In this document: positions 8,538-16,931 of the stretch, one piece after another
Layout: the number at the start of each line of letters is the position of its first letter
How positions within the stretch are numbered: position 1 is the stretch's first letter
Source of the DNA: Streptomyces sp. MBT53
Lineage (GTDB): Bacteria; Actinomycetota; Actinomycetes; Streptomycetales; Streptomycetaceae
Assembly (NCBI RefSeq): GCF_016654115.1
Contig: NZ_JAEQAZ010000042.1
Coordinates: 1 to 53,352 of the forward strand
Length of the DNA: 53,352 nucleotides
Direction of reading: 5' to 3'
Notes under the pieces: model-generated
The model's database searches: none
What the model was told of the DNA's origin: nothing
Seen by the model: only the letters and a program-made list of their open reading frames with translations
Made by a program: the position numbers and the translations under genes

Positions 8538-10268
8538 GTGCACTTGGCAGAAACACCTCAGGTGACACCCGGTCGGCGGACACAGTCGGCGGTGTCCGCC
8601 CCGGAACCTCCCGCGCAGTGGCATCGCATCCTCACCCTGCTCGCCGACATCAGTCTGTTCATCGGTGTCCGCCCGGTGTGGACGCAGGCCGCCAGCCACC
8701 GGCTCGTCGTGGCGGCGGCCGTCTCCCTCTGCTACGTCTCGATCCTGGTGTGCGGCGTACTGGCCCTGGTGGTGCGCCGGTCGCGGTCGCTCGCCCGGAT
8801 CGATCTCGTCGTCCTGGTGACGGCGGTGCTGCTGACGCTGTCCGCCTGGTCCGTGTTCCACAACGGCGGCGACGAGGCGGTCCTCACCACCCAGGCCGCC
8901 AAGGAACTGGTCGCCGGGCACCCGATCTACGGACAGCCCTGGCCGTGGCTCTTCCACTCCGGCCAGGGGGTCGCGCTGACCCCGACCGTGACCGGCGGCT
9001 ACGACTACACCTACGGATATCCGCCGCTGGAAACGCTGTTGACGGCGCCCCTGCTGTGGATCGGGCACGGCGGAGCCCCCGCGACGGCCGTCGCCACCGC
9101 CGCGCTCATCGCGGGCGCGGTCCTCATGTGGCGGCTGCTGCCCACCCAGTGGCGCTCGGCGGCCACCATCGCCTGCCTGGGCCTCGGCCTGCTGCCGACC
9201 TACGGTCGGCAGGGCTATCCCGCCGTCCTGGCCATGGCGTTGCTGATCTCGGTGGTGATCCGCTGGCCCCGGATCGGCAGGGGCGGCCGGCTCGGCCCGG
9301 CCGGGATCGCCCAGGCCGCGTGTCTGGGAGCGGCCTGCGCGGCGCAGCAACTCCCCTGGTTCCTCACGCCGTTCCTGCTCGCCGGGATCTACGCCGTGCG
9401 GCGCGGTGAACTGGGCGCCAGGCAGGCGGCATTGATACTGCTGCGGATCGTCGGGGTCGCGCTCACCGTGTGGCTGCTGATCAACACGTACTTCATCGTG
9501 CACGAGCCGAGCACCTGGATCGCGGGCATCGCGCTGCCGCTGACCCAGGGCGCGGTGGTGCACGGCCAGGGCCTGGTGGACATCTCGCTGTACTTCACGA
9601 ACGGCAGCGACCGGCTCGACTGGTACTCCCACGCGAGCATGCTGCTGGCGGCGGGACTGCTCGCGGTGTTCATGCTGTTCGTACGGCGGCTCGGCCCGGC
9701 CGCGACCGTGCTGCCCTGGTGCGCCTTCTATCTGGCGACCCGTTCGCAGGACGGCTACTACCTGATGATGACCCCGCTGTGGCTGGCGGCGGCGGTCACC
9801 ACACCGCTCTCCGAGTTCCGCGACGCGTGGCAGCCGCGCCCCCGGGCGCTGTCCGGCCCGCACCGCCGCCGGGTCAGGGTCGCGGCGGCCGTGCTGCTGC
9901 TCACGCCCGCGCTGGCGAGCGCCGCCGTGGCGGCGACGGGCGCACCGCCGATGAGCATGAAGCTCGCCGGGGTGCGGCGCGCCGGGCCCGCCGTCGTGAC
10001 CCGGCTGACCGTCCAGGTCACCAACTCGTCCGGCAGCGCCCTCTCGCCGCACTACATGCTCACCACGGGTCAGGGCATGAGCAGGTTCTGGTCCCAGGTG
10101 GGCGGCCCGACGACCCTGCCCGCGCACAGCACCCGGCGCGTCGAACTCCGGGCGCCCGGGGGGAAGTTCACCCTCCCCCACAAGAAGGTCCGGATCCGGG
10201 TGCGCGCGTTCACGGCGACCCCGCAGACGCTGTCCAGCTCGGACGTCCGGCTGCAGCCCGCGGGTTGA
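8538..10268 (+). CDS. Polytopic membrane protein, GT-C-like
   Basis: About 576 residues with roughly ten hydrophobic segments, then a soluble C-terminal domain of about 110 residues that looks beta-rich (TVQVTNSSGSALSPHYMLTT). The segment after the second helix (HNGGDEAVLTTQAAKELVAGHPIYGQPWP, then GYDYTYGYPPLETLL) resembles the periplasmic loop of GT-C glycosyltransferases such as DUF2029/GT87, where an acidic pair and YPPL are common; polyprenyl-phosphosugar use is inference only. GTG at 8538 is one of several possible starts, none with a strong Shine-Dalgarno. It is convergent with the YceI gene, 7 bp away. Substrate unknown. Confidence 0.65.
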   Translation: MHLAETPQVTPGRRTQSAVSAPEPPAQWHRILTLLADISLFIGVRPVWTQAASHRLVVAAAVSLCYVSILVCGVLALVVRRSRSLARIDLVVLVTAVLLTLSAWSVFHNGGDEAVLTTQAAKELVAGHPIYGQPWPWLFHSGQGVALTPTVTGGYDYTYGYPPLETLLTAPLLWIGHGGAPATAVATAALIAGAVLMWRLLPTQWRSAATIACLGLGLLPTYGRQGYPAVLAMALLISVVIRWPRIGRGGRLGPAGIAQAACLGAACAAQQLPWFLTPFLLAGIYAVRRGELGARQAALILLRIVGVALTVWLLINTYFIVHEPSTWIAGIALPLTQGAVVHGQGLVDISLYFTNGSDRLDWYSHASMLLAAGLLAVFMLFVRRLGPAATVLPWCAFYLATRSQDGYYLMMTPLWLAAAVTTPLSEFRDAWQPRPRALSGPHRRRVRVAAAVLLLTPALASAAVAATGAPPMSMKLAGVRRAGPAVVTRLTVQVTNSSGSALSPHYMLTTGQGMSRFWSQVGGPTTLPAHSTRRVELRAPGGKFTLPHKKVRIRVRAFTATPQTLSSSDVRLQPAG

Positions 10269-10275
10269 CGGTTCG

Positions 10276-10788
10276 TCAGGCGGCGGTACGCAGGAAACGC
10301 AGCGTGGTCGTCACCGTGGTGAGGCCGCGCAGCATGCCCATCTGGTTCCAGCCCAGGCCGAACTGGTCGCGGTCCACGGTGAATTCGGCGTCCAGGGTGA
10401 GCGCTTCGGCGCTCGCGTCCTTGAGGCGGGCCGTGAAGGTCTGCGGGCGGCTGATGCCGTGGACGGTCAGCTGACCGACGACGTGCACGGTGTCGCCGGT
10501 CAGCTCCGCGCTGCGCACCGCGAAGGTGATCTCCGGGAACTTCTCGACGTCGAACAGGTCGGCGGAGCGCAGATGCTTGTCGCGCTTGGCGTTCTTGGTG
10601 TCCAGGGAGGCGGCGGCCAGGGTCAGCGTGCCGATCGCGGACCCGTCGGGCCGTACCTCGCCCTGACCTGTGACGGTGCCGAAGGTGCCCTTCACATTGA
10701 CCAGGCCCCACATCGTCCTGTGGCTGATGCCCACGGTGGAGGCGGCCTGGTCGAGCTGCCACACCCCGGTTTCGACGGCGACGGTCAT
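10276..10788 (-). CDS. YceI-family protein
   Basis: A 170-residue YceI-like beta-barrel protein; members bind isoprenoid or other long hydrophobic ligands and are often induced by stress. The opening VWQLDQAASTVGISHRTMWG, the KGTFGTVTGQGEV strand and KFPEITFAVRSAELTG in the middle are characteristic. No signal peptide is present, so it is cytosolic, unlike E. coli YceI. GGGAGAG 3 nt before ATG at 10788 fixes the start. It is divergent from a MarR gene and the shared 113-bp gap has three operator-like sequences, so repression by that MarR is likely. Confidence 0.88.
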   Translation of the reverse strand: MTVAVETGVWQLDQAASTVGISHRTMWGLVNVKGTFGTVTGQGEVRPDGSAIGTLTLAAASLDTKNAKRDKHLRSADLFDVEKFPEITFAVRSAELTGDTVHVVGQLTVHGISRPQTFTARLKDASAEALTLDAEFTVDRDQFGLGWNQMGMLRGLTTVTTTLRFLRTAA

Positions 10789-10811
10789 GATCTCTCCCGC
10801 TGGTTCCAGTA

Positions 10812-10881
10812 GTCCAAATTTGAATGAGCCACACGCTAGCCCATTATCCAAAAGTGGACAACCACCTACTCCAAAATTGGA
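10812..10881. promoter_or_regulatory. Three copies of a TCCAAAnTTGGA-type operator
   Basis: TCCAAATTTGAA (10813-10824), TCCAAAAGTGGA (10847-10858) and TCCAAAATTGGA (10870-10881) are variants of one imperfect palindrome in the gap between the yceI-like and marR genes. Centres are 34 and 23 bp apart. They fit dimer sites for the adjacent MarR regulator. Confidence 0.65.
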
Positions 10882-10901
10882 CAACAGGTAGACTCGGAAC
10901 C

Positions 10902-11414
10902 ATGGCCGACCCTGTTGAGCACCCTGCCGACCAGCCCGGATGTCCCTCCTCGCAGGGCGGCGGGCTGCTCCCGCCCGAGCTGCGCGCCTGGATGCTGCTG
11001 CTGGCGGCGACCGGCGCGGTGGAACAGGAGCTGCGCTCGGTCGTGAAGGGGAACCTCGACGTCTCGCACGACGAGTTCCTGGTGCTGTGCCTGCTGGCCG
11101 AGCAGCCCGAGGGGCTGCGCATGACCCGGATCGCCGAGCTGCTCGGCCGCCCGAAGACCCGGCTGACGTATCAGATCGCCTGTCTCCAGCACGCGGGCCT
11201 GGTCACCCGCAAGTCGGTCTGCGGGGACAAGCGCGGGGTCGAGGTCGCCCTCACGGAGAAGGCCCGACGCCTGCTGACGGAGGCGTCGGAGACCCTCTCC
11301 GAGACGGTCAAGCGGGCCCTCACCCAGTTCGTCGGCCCGGCCCAACGCGAGGCGATGTGCGCCCTGTTGCCGGATCTGGCCGCCGACGCGCAGGGCTCAT
11401 CGGCTTCGGCATGA
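10902..11414 (+). CDS. MarR-family regulator (yceI-linked)
   Basis: A 170-residue winged-helix regulator. LDVSHDEFLVLCLLAEQPEG leads into the HTH MTRIAELLGRPKTRLTYQIACLQHAGLV (about residues 74-102), and the wing is KSVCGDKRGVEVALTEKARRLL. By family it is a dimeric repressor released by a small ligand or oxidation; a single Cys in the wing (near residue 107) could be redox-sensitive, but that is speculation. ATG at 10902 follows the operator region closely. Its 3' end overlaps the convergent ECF sigma gene by 18 bp. Confidence 0.85.
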   Translation: MADPVEHPADQPGCPSSQGGGLLPPELRAWMLLLAATGAVEQELRSVVKGNLDVSHDEFLVLCLLAEQPEGLRMTRIAELLGRPKTRLTYQIACLQHAGLVTRKSVCGDKRGVEVALTEKARRLLTEASETLSETVKRALTQFVGPAQREAMCALLPDLAADAQGSSASA

Positions 11415-11999
11415 GGCGCCCTCCTCCGTCAGCAGGTCCAGGAGCGTGGCACGCGCCCGGGCCACCCGTGAACGGACCGTGCCCACAGGGCAGTTGCTGA
11501 TCTCCGCCGCCTCCGCGTAGGGCAGACCGAGGAGTTGGGTGAGGAGGAACGCCTCACGGCGGTCGTCCGGCAGCAGGTCCAGCAGATCGAGCAGCGCCAC
11601 CCCGTCGTCAAAGCCGGGCAGGCCCCGGGGCTGGGCGAGTTCGACGGCCAGTTGCCAGTCCTGCACGTCGGACAGACGGGGGCGGGTGGCGGCACGGCGG
11701 TAGCTGTCGATCACCGCGCGGCGGGCTATGGCCAGCAGCCAGGTGCGGGCCGAGGACCGGCCCTCGAAGTGGCGCAGGCTGCCGAGCGCCCGCAGGAACG
11801 TGTCCTGCGCGAGATCGTCCACCGCCTGCGGATCGGCACCCAGATGGGCGACATAGCGCCGGACGTCGCGGTGCAGGGCGCGCACGAGATGCTCGACGGC
11901 GACGGGGTCGCCGTGGCGGGCGGCGAGCGCCCAGTTGGTCACCGACTCGTCGCTCGACTCCATCGAATCGGGCACGGCGGGCAGGACAGGAGTGATCAC
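11397..11999 (-). CDS. ECF RNA polymerase sigma factor
   Basis: A 200-residue extracytoplasmic-function sigma factor. Region 2 is visible from about residue 40 (RRYVAHLGADPQAVDDLAQDTFLRAL, then SARTWLLAIARRAVIDSYRR) and region 4 from about 135 (LLPDDRREAFLLTQLLGLPYAEAAEI, then CPVGTVRSRVARARATLLD). GTG at 11999 has AAGGA 6 nt upstream; an ATG 12 codons later is possible. No anti-sigma factor with a zinc-finger motif is adjacent; instead a Met/His-rich membrane protein lies upstream on the same strand and may act as its sensor or target, which is inference. The gap 12000-12119 contains no gene. Confidence 0.88.
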   Translation of the reverse strand: MITPVLPAVPDSMESSDESVTNWALAARHGDPVAVEHLVRALHRDVRRYVAHLGADPQAVDDLAQDTFLRALGSLRHFEGRSSARTWLLAIARRAVIDSYRRAATRPRLSDVQDWQLAVELAQPRGLPGFDDGVALLDLLDLLPDDRREAFLLTQLLGLPYAEAAEISNCPVGTVRSRVARARATLLDLLTEEGASCRSR

Positions 12000-12111
12000 C
12001 AGAAGTCCTTCTCGATCATCCGCGAAAGGGGATCCGGCCGTCCTGCGGCGCCGGGAAAGGGCGCGGGGGTACGGCCGGGCCCGAGGCGCGCGGGAGCGGC
12101 CCCGGGGTGCC

Positions 12112-12132
12112 GGCTGTCGTCAGACGACAGCC
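12112..12132. repeat. 21-bp palindrome over a stop codon
   Basis: GGCTGTCGTC and GACGACAGCC flank a single A, giving perfect 10-bp arms. The palindrome spans the TGA of the Met-rich membrane protein gene and lies 113 bp before the sigma gene. It may be a partial terminator or a protein-binding site. Confidence 0.5.
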
Positions 12133-12743
12133 GTCCCCAGGGGCGGGCCCCGAGAGGTGATCGCGTGGACGAGAAGGAGAAGCCGCGGCGCCCGGTCGGA
12201 ACGGGGGCGGCGCGGACGCAGCCGCGGGCGGTGCGGCGGCGCGGGCAGTGCCAGCAGCAGTCGTAGCGGAGCCGCGAGGCGGGTGGCCACGGCCCGCAGC
12301 AGGCGGAACGCGGCGCGTTCGCCGTGGGCCAGCCACAGGCCGCAGAGCAGGGCGGCGAGGAGGTGGGCGGTGAGCATGCCGGGCGAGGACGTGGCACTGG
12401 TGGTGGGGGCCACCGACATATGGCCCATATCCATGGAGTCGGCTGCACCCATATGCATGGAGCCCATGTCCATGGCCGTCCGCTGTGTCGCGGGCTGTGC
12501 CAGGGAGAAGGCCGAGTGGAGCGCGGCCTGGGTGGCGACCACGAGGGTCACGATCAGTGGGAGGCCGCGTTCACGGCCCGCCAGGGACCAGGCGGCACCC
12601 GCGGTCACGGCCAGTCCGGCGGCCAGTGCCCACGCGGGGACATGGCGGCCGGACATGAGGACGTGTCCCAGGGCGGCGAGCACCACACAGACGGCCGCGA
12701 ACACCGCGGACCGTACCGTGCGCGCACCCCACCCTGCCGTCAT
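12120..12743 (-). CDS. Met/His-rich membrane protein, possible copper binder
   Basis: A 207-residue protein with about five hydrophobic segments (residues 12-30, 36-56, 61-80, 118-137 and 147-167). Between the third and fourth lies a Met/His-rich loop, residues 91-109, with M91, M93, M96, H97, M98, M104, M106, H108 and M109; clustered MxM/MxH motifs typically bind Cu(I) or Ag(I). The C-terminal 40 residues are Arg/Pro-rich. It lies upstream of the ECF sigma gene on the same strand, suggesting a metal-sensing pair. I do not recognise the family. A role in copper handling is inferred from the motif only. Confidence 0.6.
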   Translation of the reverse strand: MTAGWGARTVRSAVFAAVCVVLAALGHVLMSGRHVPAWALAAGLAVTAGAAWSLAGRERGLPLIVTLVVATQAALHSAFSLAQPATQRTAMDMGSMHMGAADSMDMGHMSVAPTTSATSSPGMLTAHLLAALLCGLWLAHGERAAFRLLRAVATRLAAPLRLLLALPAPPHRPRLRPRRPRSDRAPRLLLLVHAITSRGPPLGTAVV

Positions 12744-12818
12744 GGCGCCTCATCCTGGCATCCGAACCTGGGTCTCAGCCGTGGGTACGGAATGTACAGG
12801 CGCGGTACTCAGCCGGTC

Positions 12819-13493
12819 CTACTCCTCGATCACAAGGCCCTTCGCCGCCAGCACCGGGGCGAGGCCGCACATCTCGATCACCGTCCTGCCCGCCCGGTAC
12901 GCGGCGATGTACCCCGCCTCGGCGTCGACCCGTTCCTGCGAGGCGGCGGCCGCCTCGGCGGCGTCCTCGCGGCGGACCACGACCACGCCGTCCGCGTCGC
13001 CGCGCACGATGTCGCCGGGGCGGACGAGGACGCCGCCGACGGTCACCGGCTCGCACATCGGGCCGACGGTCTCCTTGACCGTGCCCTTGATGGAGACGCT
13101 GCGGGAGAAGACCGGGAAGCCGAGGGCGCGCAGATCCTCGGTGTCGCGGACGCCCGTGTCGGTGATCAGACCGGCGAGGCCCTTGGACTGGCAGGCGTTG
13201 GCGAGGACGTCGCCGAAGGAGCCCGCCTCCTCGTAGTTGCCGGCGGACACCACCACGACGTCGCCGGGGCGGGCGTAGGCGATGGCGGTCTGGAGCATGA
13301 GGTTGTCGCGCGGGGCGCACTGGACGGTGAAGGCGGGGCCGCACAGGGACATGCTGCGGTCGACGGGCTTGATGGCCGAGTCCAGTGCGCCGAGGCGGCC
13401 CTGTGCCTCGTGGACGGTGGCCGAGGAGAAGGCGCTGAGCTGCTTGACGAGGGCCGGCTCCGGCCGGTCGAACTTCGTGCTGACGCGGATCAT
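12819..13493 (-). CDS. RraA/HMG-CHA aldolase family protein
   Basis: A 224-residue member of the RraA-like fold. Class II pyruvate aldolases of this fold cleave 4-hydroxy-4-methyl-2-oxoglutarate (HMG) or 4-carboxy-4-hydroxy-2-oxoadipate (CHA). The metal and substrate motif GLAGLITDTGVRDTEDLRALGFPVFSR (about residues 104-130, including the Arg-Asp pair) and DGVVVV near 169 are present. Length matches CHA aldolases (about 225-230) rather than the 160-residue RNase E regulator RraA, and the catabolic operon supports an enzyme. AAGG lies 6 nt before ATG. It is the last gene of the operon, 21 bp after the aminotransferase. Confidence 0.85.
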   Translation of the reverse strand: MIRVSTKFDRPEPALVKQLSAFSSATVHEAQGRLGALDSAIKPVDRSMSLCGPAFTVQCAPRDNLMLQTAIAYARPGDVVVVSAGNYEEAGSFGDVLANACQSKGLAGLITDTGVRDTEDLRALGFPVFSRSVSIKGTVKETVGPMCEPVTVGGVLVRPGDIVRGDADGVVVVRREDAAEAAAASQERVDAEAGYIAAYRAGRTVIEMCGLAPVLAAKGLVIEE

Positions 13494-13514
13494 GACGACC
13501 TTTCGGACTGGCTT

Positions 13515-14729
13515 TCAGGCGGAGGGGGCGTCGGTCAGTGCGGCGCAGGCCGTCGCGATGCGTGCGCAGGCCTCGGTGAGGACGTCCGTCGAAGTGGCGA
13601 AGGAGATACGGAAGTAGCCGGGCGCGCCGTACGCGGCTCCGTGGATCACCGCCACCTGCTGGCTGTCGAGAAGGTGCAGGGCGAAGTCCTGGTCGTTCTC
13701 GATCCGGGTGCCGGAGGGGGTGAACTGCCCGATCGCCGTCCGGCAGTTGACGAGGACGTAGAAGCCGCCGTCCGGGACCGTGCAGCTGAGCCGCGGTACA
13801 TCGTTGACGAGCTTCACGGTCTCGTCGCGGCGGGCGCGGTAGACGCGGACGGTGTCGTGGACGAAGTCCTGCGGTCCGGTGAGCGCGGCGGCAGCGGCGG
13901 CCTGGCTCACCGAGGACGGGCACGAAGAGGTCTGCGACTGAAGGGTGTTGATCGCGGTGACCAGGTCGGCGGGGCCCACGCCGTAGCCGATGCGCCAGCC
14001 CGTCATCGCGTACGTCTTGGAGACACCGTTGGTGAGGAACACCCGGTCGGCCAGGCGGGGTTCGACGGCCGCGAGCGACGGGGCGTCCTGGTCGCCGTAC
14101 CAGATCTCGTCGTAGATCTCGTCGGTGAGGACGCCGACGTGCGGGTGGGCCAGCAACACCTGGGCGAGAGCGCGGAGTTCGGTGGTGGTGTAGGCGGATC
14201 CGGTGGGGTTTCCCGGGGTGTTGAGGACGAGCCAGCGGGTGCGTTCGGTGATCGCCGCCGTGAGGCGTTCGGGCGTGAGCTTGAAGCCGTCCGACTCCGG
14301 GCAGTCGACGATGACCGGGGTGCCGTCGTTGGCGCGGACCATGTCCGGGTACGACACCCAGTACGGGGCGGGGACGACGACCTCGTCCCCCTCGTCCAGA
14401 GTGGCCATCAGGGCGAGGAAGATGACCTGCTTCGCGCCGCCGCCGACGGTGATGCGGGAGTCGGGGACCTCCAGGCCGTGGCGCTCGCGGAGTCTGCCGG
14501 AGATCGCCGCGCGCAGGGCCGAAGTGCCGTTCACCGGCGTGTACTTGGTCTCGCCCGCCTCGATGGCACGGATCGCGGCGGCCTTGACGTGGTCGGGGGT
14601 GTCGAAGTCGGGCTCACCCACGGTGAGGTCGAGGATGGTGAGGCCCTGGCTCTTCAGCTCGCGTACGCGCTGGGCCGCCGCCGTGCTGGGCGAGGGCTTG
14701 ATGCGGTGCAGGCGCTCTGCCGTCTTCAT
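13515..14729 (-). CDS. Class I aminotransferase (AspC-like)
   Basis: A 404-residue PLP-dependent fold-type I aminotransferase. VGEPDFDTP near residue 38, NTPGNPTGS at 170-178, DEIYDEI at 203-209 and the PLP lysine K238 in NGVSKTYAMTGWR are all present, with the cofactor-phosphate arginine just after it. By family it exchanges the amino group between an amino acid such as aspartate or glutamate and a 2-oxoacid. GGAGGG precedes the ATG. It starts 4 bp after the SDR gene stop codon, so the two are co-transcribed. In the operon it could deaminate the amino acid released by PxpABC. Confidence 0.92.
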   Translation of the reverse strand: MKTAERLHRIKPSPSTAAAQRVRELKSQGLTILDLTVGEPDFDTPDHVKAAAIRAIEAGETKYTPVNGTSALRAAISGRLRERHGLEVPDSRITVGGGAKQVIFLALMATLDEGDEVVVPAPYWVSYPDMVRANDGTPVIVDCPESDGFKLTPERLTAAITERTRWLVLNTPGNPTGSAYTTTELRALAQVLLAHPHVGVLTDEIYDEIWYGDQDAPSLAAVEPRLADRVFLTNGVSKTYAMTGWRIGYGVGPADLVTAINTLQSQTSSCPSSVSQAAAAAALTGPQDFVHDTVRVYRARRDETVKLVNDVPRLSCTVPDGGFYVLVNCRTAIGQFTPSGTRIENDQDFALHLLDSQQVAVIHGAAYGAPGYFRISFATSTDVLTEACARIATACAALTDAPSA

Positions 14730-14733
14730 GTGA

Positions 14734-15477
14734 TCAGCCCTCCCTGCGCTCGAAGTTGAGACCGCCGGGCACCTGGAAGGTGGGCAGGATCTCGATGTGG
14801 CCGATGTTGACGTGCCGGGGCGCGTCGACGGCGAACTCGATGGCGTCGGCGATGTCCTCGGGCTTCAGGGACTCGTAGCCGTCGTAGAACTCGCGCTGGG
14901 CGGCCTCCATGTCGCCGAGGAGGCGGCCGAAGATCTCCGTCTCCACCCGGCCGGGGCAGATCTCGCTGACGCGGACCCGGCGGCCGTAGCCGTCGACGCG
15001 GAGCTGGCGGGAGAGGGTGTGCACGGCGGCCTTGGTGGCGTGGTAGATCGTGTTGCCGCCGAAGTTGTAGACCCCGGCGATGGAGCTGATGTTGACGATG
15101 TGGCCGAGGTCGCGCTCGACCATGCCGGGCATCAGCAGGCGGACCAGGTGCAGGACGGCCTGGATGTTGACGGCGATCTGCTCGTCGACGGCGAACTCGT
15201 CGGCGGTGAGGATGTTGCCGGTGCGGGAGACGCCCGCGTTGTTGACGAGGACGTCGATCTCCAGGCCGTCGAGGACGGCGGTGAGCGCCTCGGTGTCGGT
15301 GATGTCGACGGCGTGGGGGATGCAACCGGTCTCGTCCGCAAGGGTGTTGAGCCGGTCGGCGTTGCGGGCCACGGCGTGTACTTCGAGGCCGCGCTTGGCG
15401 AGCCGTTCGACGACCACGGCTCCGATGCCGGTCGACGCTCCGGTGACGAGGGCCGTCCTGTAGTCGGAGATGGGCAT
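14734..15477 (-). CDS. Short-chain dehydrogenase/reductase
   Basis: A 247-residue classical SDR. TGASTGIG at residues 12-19 binds NAD(P), NNAG at 79-82 is conserved, and the catalytic residues are S132 (NISSIAG), Y145 and K149 (YHATK). Overall it resembles the YdfG/serine 3-dehydrogenase-like branch, with an ICPGRVETEIFG segment after the active site. Such enzymes oxidise beta-hydroxy acids or reduce small carbonyls. AAGGAG precedes the ATG at 15477. Its place in the operon suggests oxidation or reduction of the transported substrate. Confidence 0.9.
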   Translation of the reverse strand: MPISDYRTALVTGASTGIGAVVVERLAKRGLEVHAVARNADRLNTLADETGCIPHAVDITDTEALTAVLDGLEIDVLVNNAGVSRTGNILTADEFAVDEQIAVNIQAVLHLVRLLMPGMVERDLGHIVNISSIAGVYNFGGNTIYHATKAAVHTLSRQLRVDGYGRRVRVSEICPGRVETEIFGRLLGDMEAAQREFYDGYESLKPEDIADAIEFAVDAPRHVNIGHIEILPTFQVPGGLNFERREG

Positions 15478-15548
15478 GCTGAGGTGCTCCTTGTTGTGCG
15501 GGGTGGGGGGTGCGACGGACGTGCGGGTGCGGGGAGTCCGTGGGGCTG

Positions 15549-16859
15549 TCAGGCGTCGCGCAGGGGCAGGTGCGCGCGGTCCTTCACCTTGGACACGGCG
15601 AGGAGCGTGCCCAGGGCCGTGATCACGGCGTAGAAGGCCGGCATGTTGACGTTGCCCGTGCGGTCGATGAGGTACGTCATCAGGAGCGGGGCCGTGCCGC
15701 CGAAGAGGGCGGAGGAGACGTTGTAGCCGAGGCCGTAGGCGGAGTAGCGCACCCGGGTCGGGAAGAGTTCGACGAGGAGGATGTGGATGACGCCCGTGTG
15801 GCCGGCGAACACAACTGCCATGACGCAGGCGCCGATCACGGCGAGGCCGACGTTGCCGGTGCCGATCAGCAGGTAGCAGGGGATGCCGACGATCGCCATC
15901 CCGACGGCGGCTCCGGCGAGGACCTTCTTGCGGCCGACGCGGTCGGAGAGGCGGCCCATGTAGGGGATGGCGATACAGATCGCGACCAGGCTGGAGGCGG
16001 TGACGAGGAGGCCCTGCACCTTGCTGAAGTTCAGCTCGCTGCTCATGAAGGTGGGCATGTAGCTGAACAGGACGTAGTAACCGGAGCCGTTCATCAGGGG
16101 GATGAACAGGGCGAGCAGCATCGCGCGGCGGTGCTCGGCGGACGCGAAGGCCTCCTTGAGCGGGTTCTTGGAGAGGCCGTCCTCTTCTTTCAGGCGCGTG
16201 AAGTTGGGGGTGTCGCTGATGCGCTTGCGGATGTAGATGCCGGCGATGCCGAGCGGCACGGCGAGCAGGAACGGGATGCGCCAACCCCACGACTCCATAC
16301 GGTCGTTGCCGAGTCCGCTGGTCATCGCGGCGGCGACGAGCGTGCCGGTGAGCAGGGCGAGGAACGAGGCGATCTGCGCGTAGCTGGTGTAGAGCCCGCG
16401 CTTGCCCTCGGGGGCGTGCTCGGCGAGGAAGCTCATCGCGCCGGAGGCCTCGCCGCCGACGGAGAAGCCCTGGGCGACGCGGAGCAGGATCAGCAGGGCG
16501 GGGGCGGCCACGCCGATGCTGGCGTAGCTCGGCAGTACTCCGATCGCCGCGGTCGCGGCGCTGATGAGGAGGATGACGAAGACCAGCATCCGCTGGCGGC
16601 CGATGCGGTCGCCGAGGTGGCCGCAGATCACCGCGCCGAGCGGGCGGAAGAAGAAGGAGACGGCGTAGCCGAGGAAGACGAGCTGGACGGCGTTGTCGGA
16701 GCCGGGGAAGAAGACGGCGGCGAGGGATCCGGCCATGAAGCCGAAGATGCCGTTGTCGTAGAGCTCGGCGAAGATTCCTACGCAGCCCGCGAGGGTGACC
16801 TTGCGGGCGGTTCTGGGGTCGACCGTGTTGGGGACGGGTTGAGCGGCCACGGTACTCAT
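15549..16859 (-). CDS. MHS-family MFS transporter
   Basis: A 436-residue, 12-helix major facilitator of the metabolite:H+ symporter group (relatives carry proline/betaine, shikimate, citrate or ketoglutarate). The MFS loop motif GHLGDRIGRQRML near residue 80 and its second-half copy GRLSDRVGRKKVL near 295 are clear, and RVAQGFSVGGEASGAMSFLAEHAP near 130 is diagnostic of MHS proteins. AGGAGAAG lies 4 nt before ATG. It sits between pxpC and the SDR, so it probably imports the operon's substrate, plausibly a 5-oxoproline derivative or dicarboxylate. Confidence 0.9.
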   Translation of the reverse strand: MSTVAAQPVPNTVDPRTARKVTLAGCVGIFAELYDNGIFGFMAGSLAAVFFPGSDNAVQLVFLGYAVSFFFRPLGAVICGHLGDRIGRQRMLVFVILLISAATAAIGVLPSYASIGVAAPALLILLRVAQGFSVGGEASGAMSFLAEHAPEGKRGLYTSYAQIASFLALLTGTLVAAAMTSGLGNDRMESWGWRIPFLLAVPLGIAGIYIRKRISDTPNFTRLKEEDGLSKNPLKEAFASAEHRRAMLLALFIPLMNGSGYYVLFSYMPTFMSSELNFSKVQGLLVTASSLVAICIAIPYMGRLSDRVGRKKVLAGAAVGMAIVGIPCYLLIGTGNVGLAVIGACVMAVVFAGHTGVIHILLVELFPTRVRYSAYGLGYNVSSALFGGTAPLLMTYLIDRTGNVNMPAFYAVITALGTLLAVSKVKDRAHLPLRDA

Positions 16860-16931
16860 GGCTTCTCCTGTCTGAGCGTTGGCAGCAGGCGGGGGATGCT
16901 TCAGCGGGTGAGCGGGTGCGGGTGGGTTTCT

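Noticed and set aside
12819..13493. Calling the RraA-like gene a regulator of RNase E
   Set aside because: It is longer than RraA, has the aldolase Arg-Asp motif and lies in a catabolic operon, so an aldolase role is more likely.
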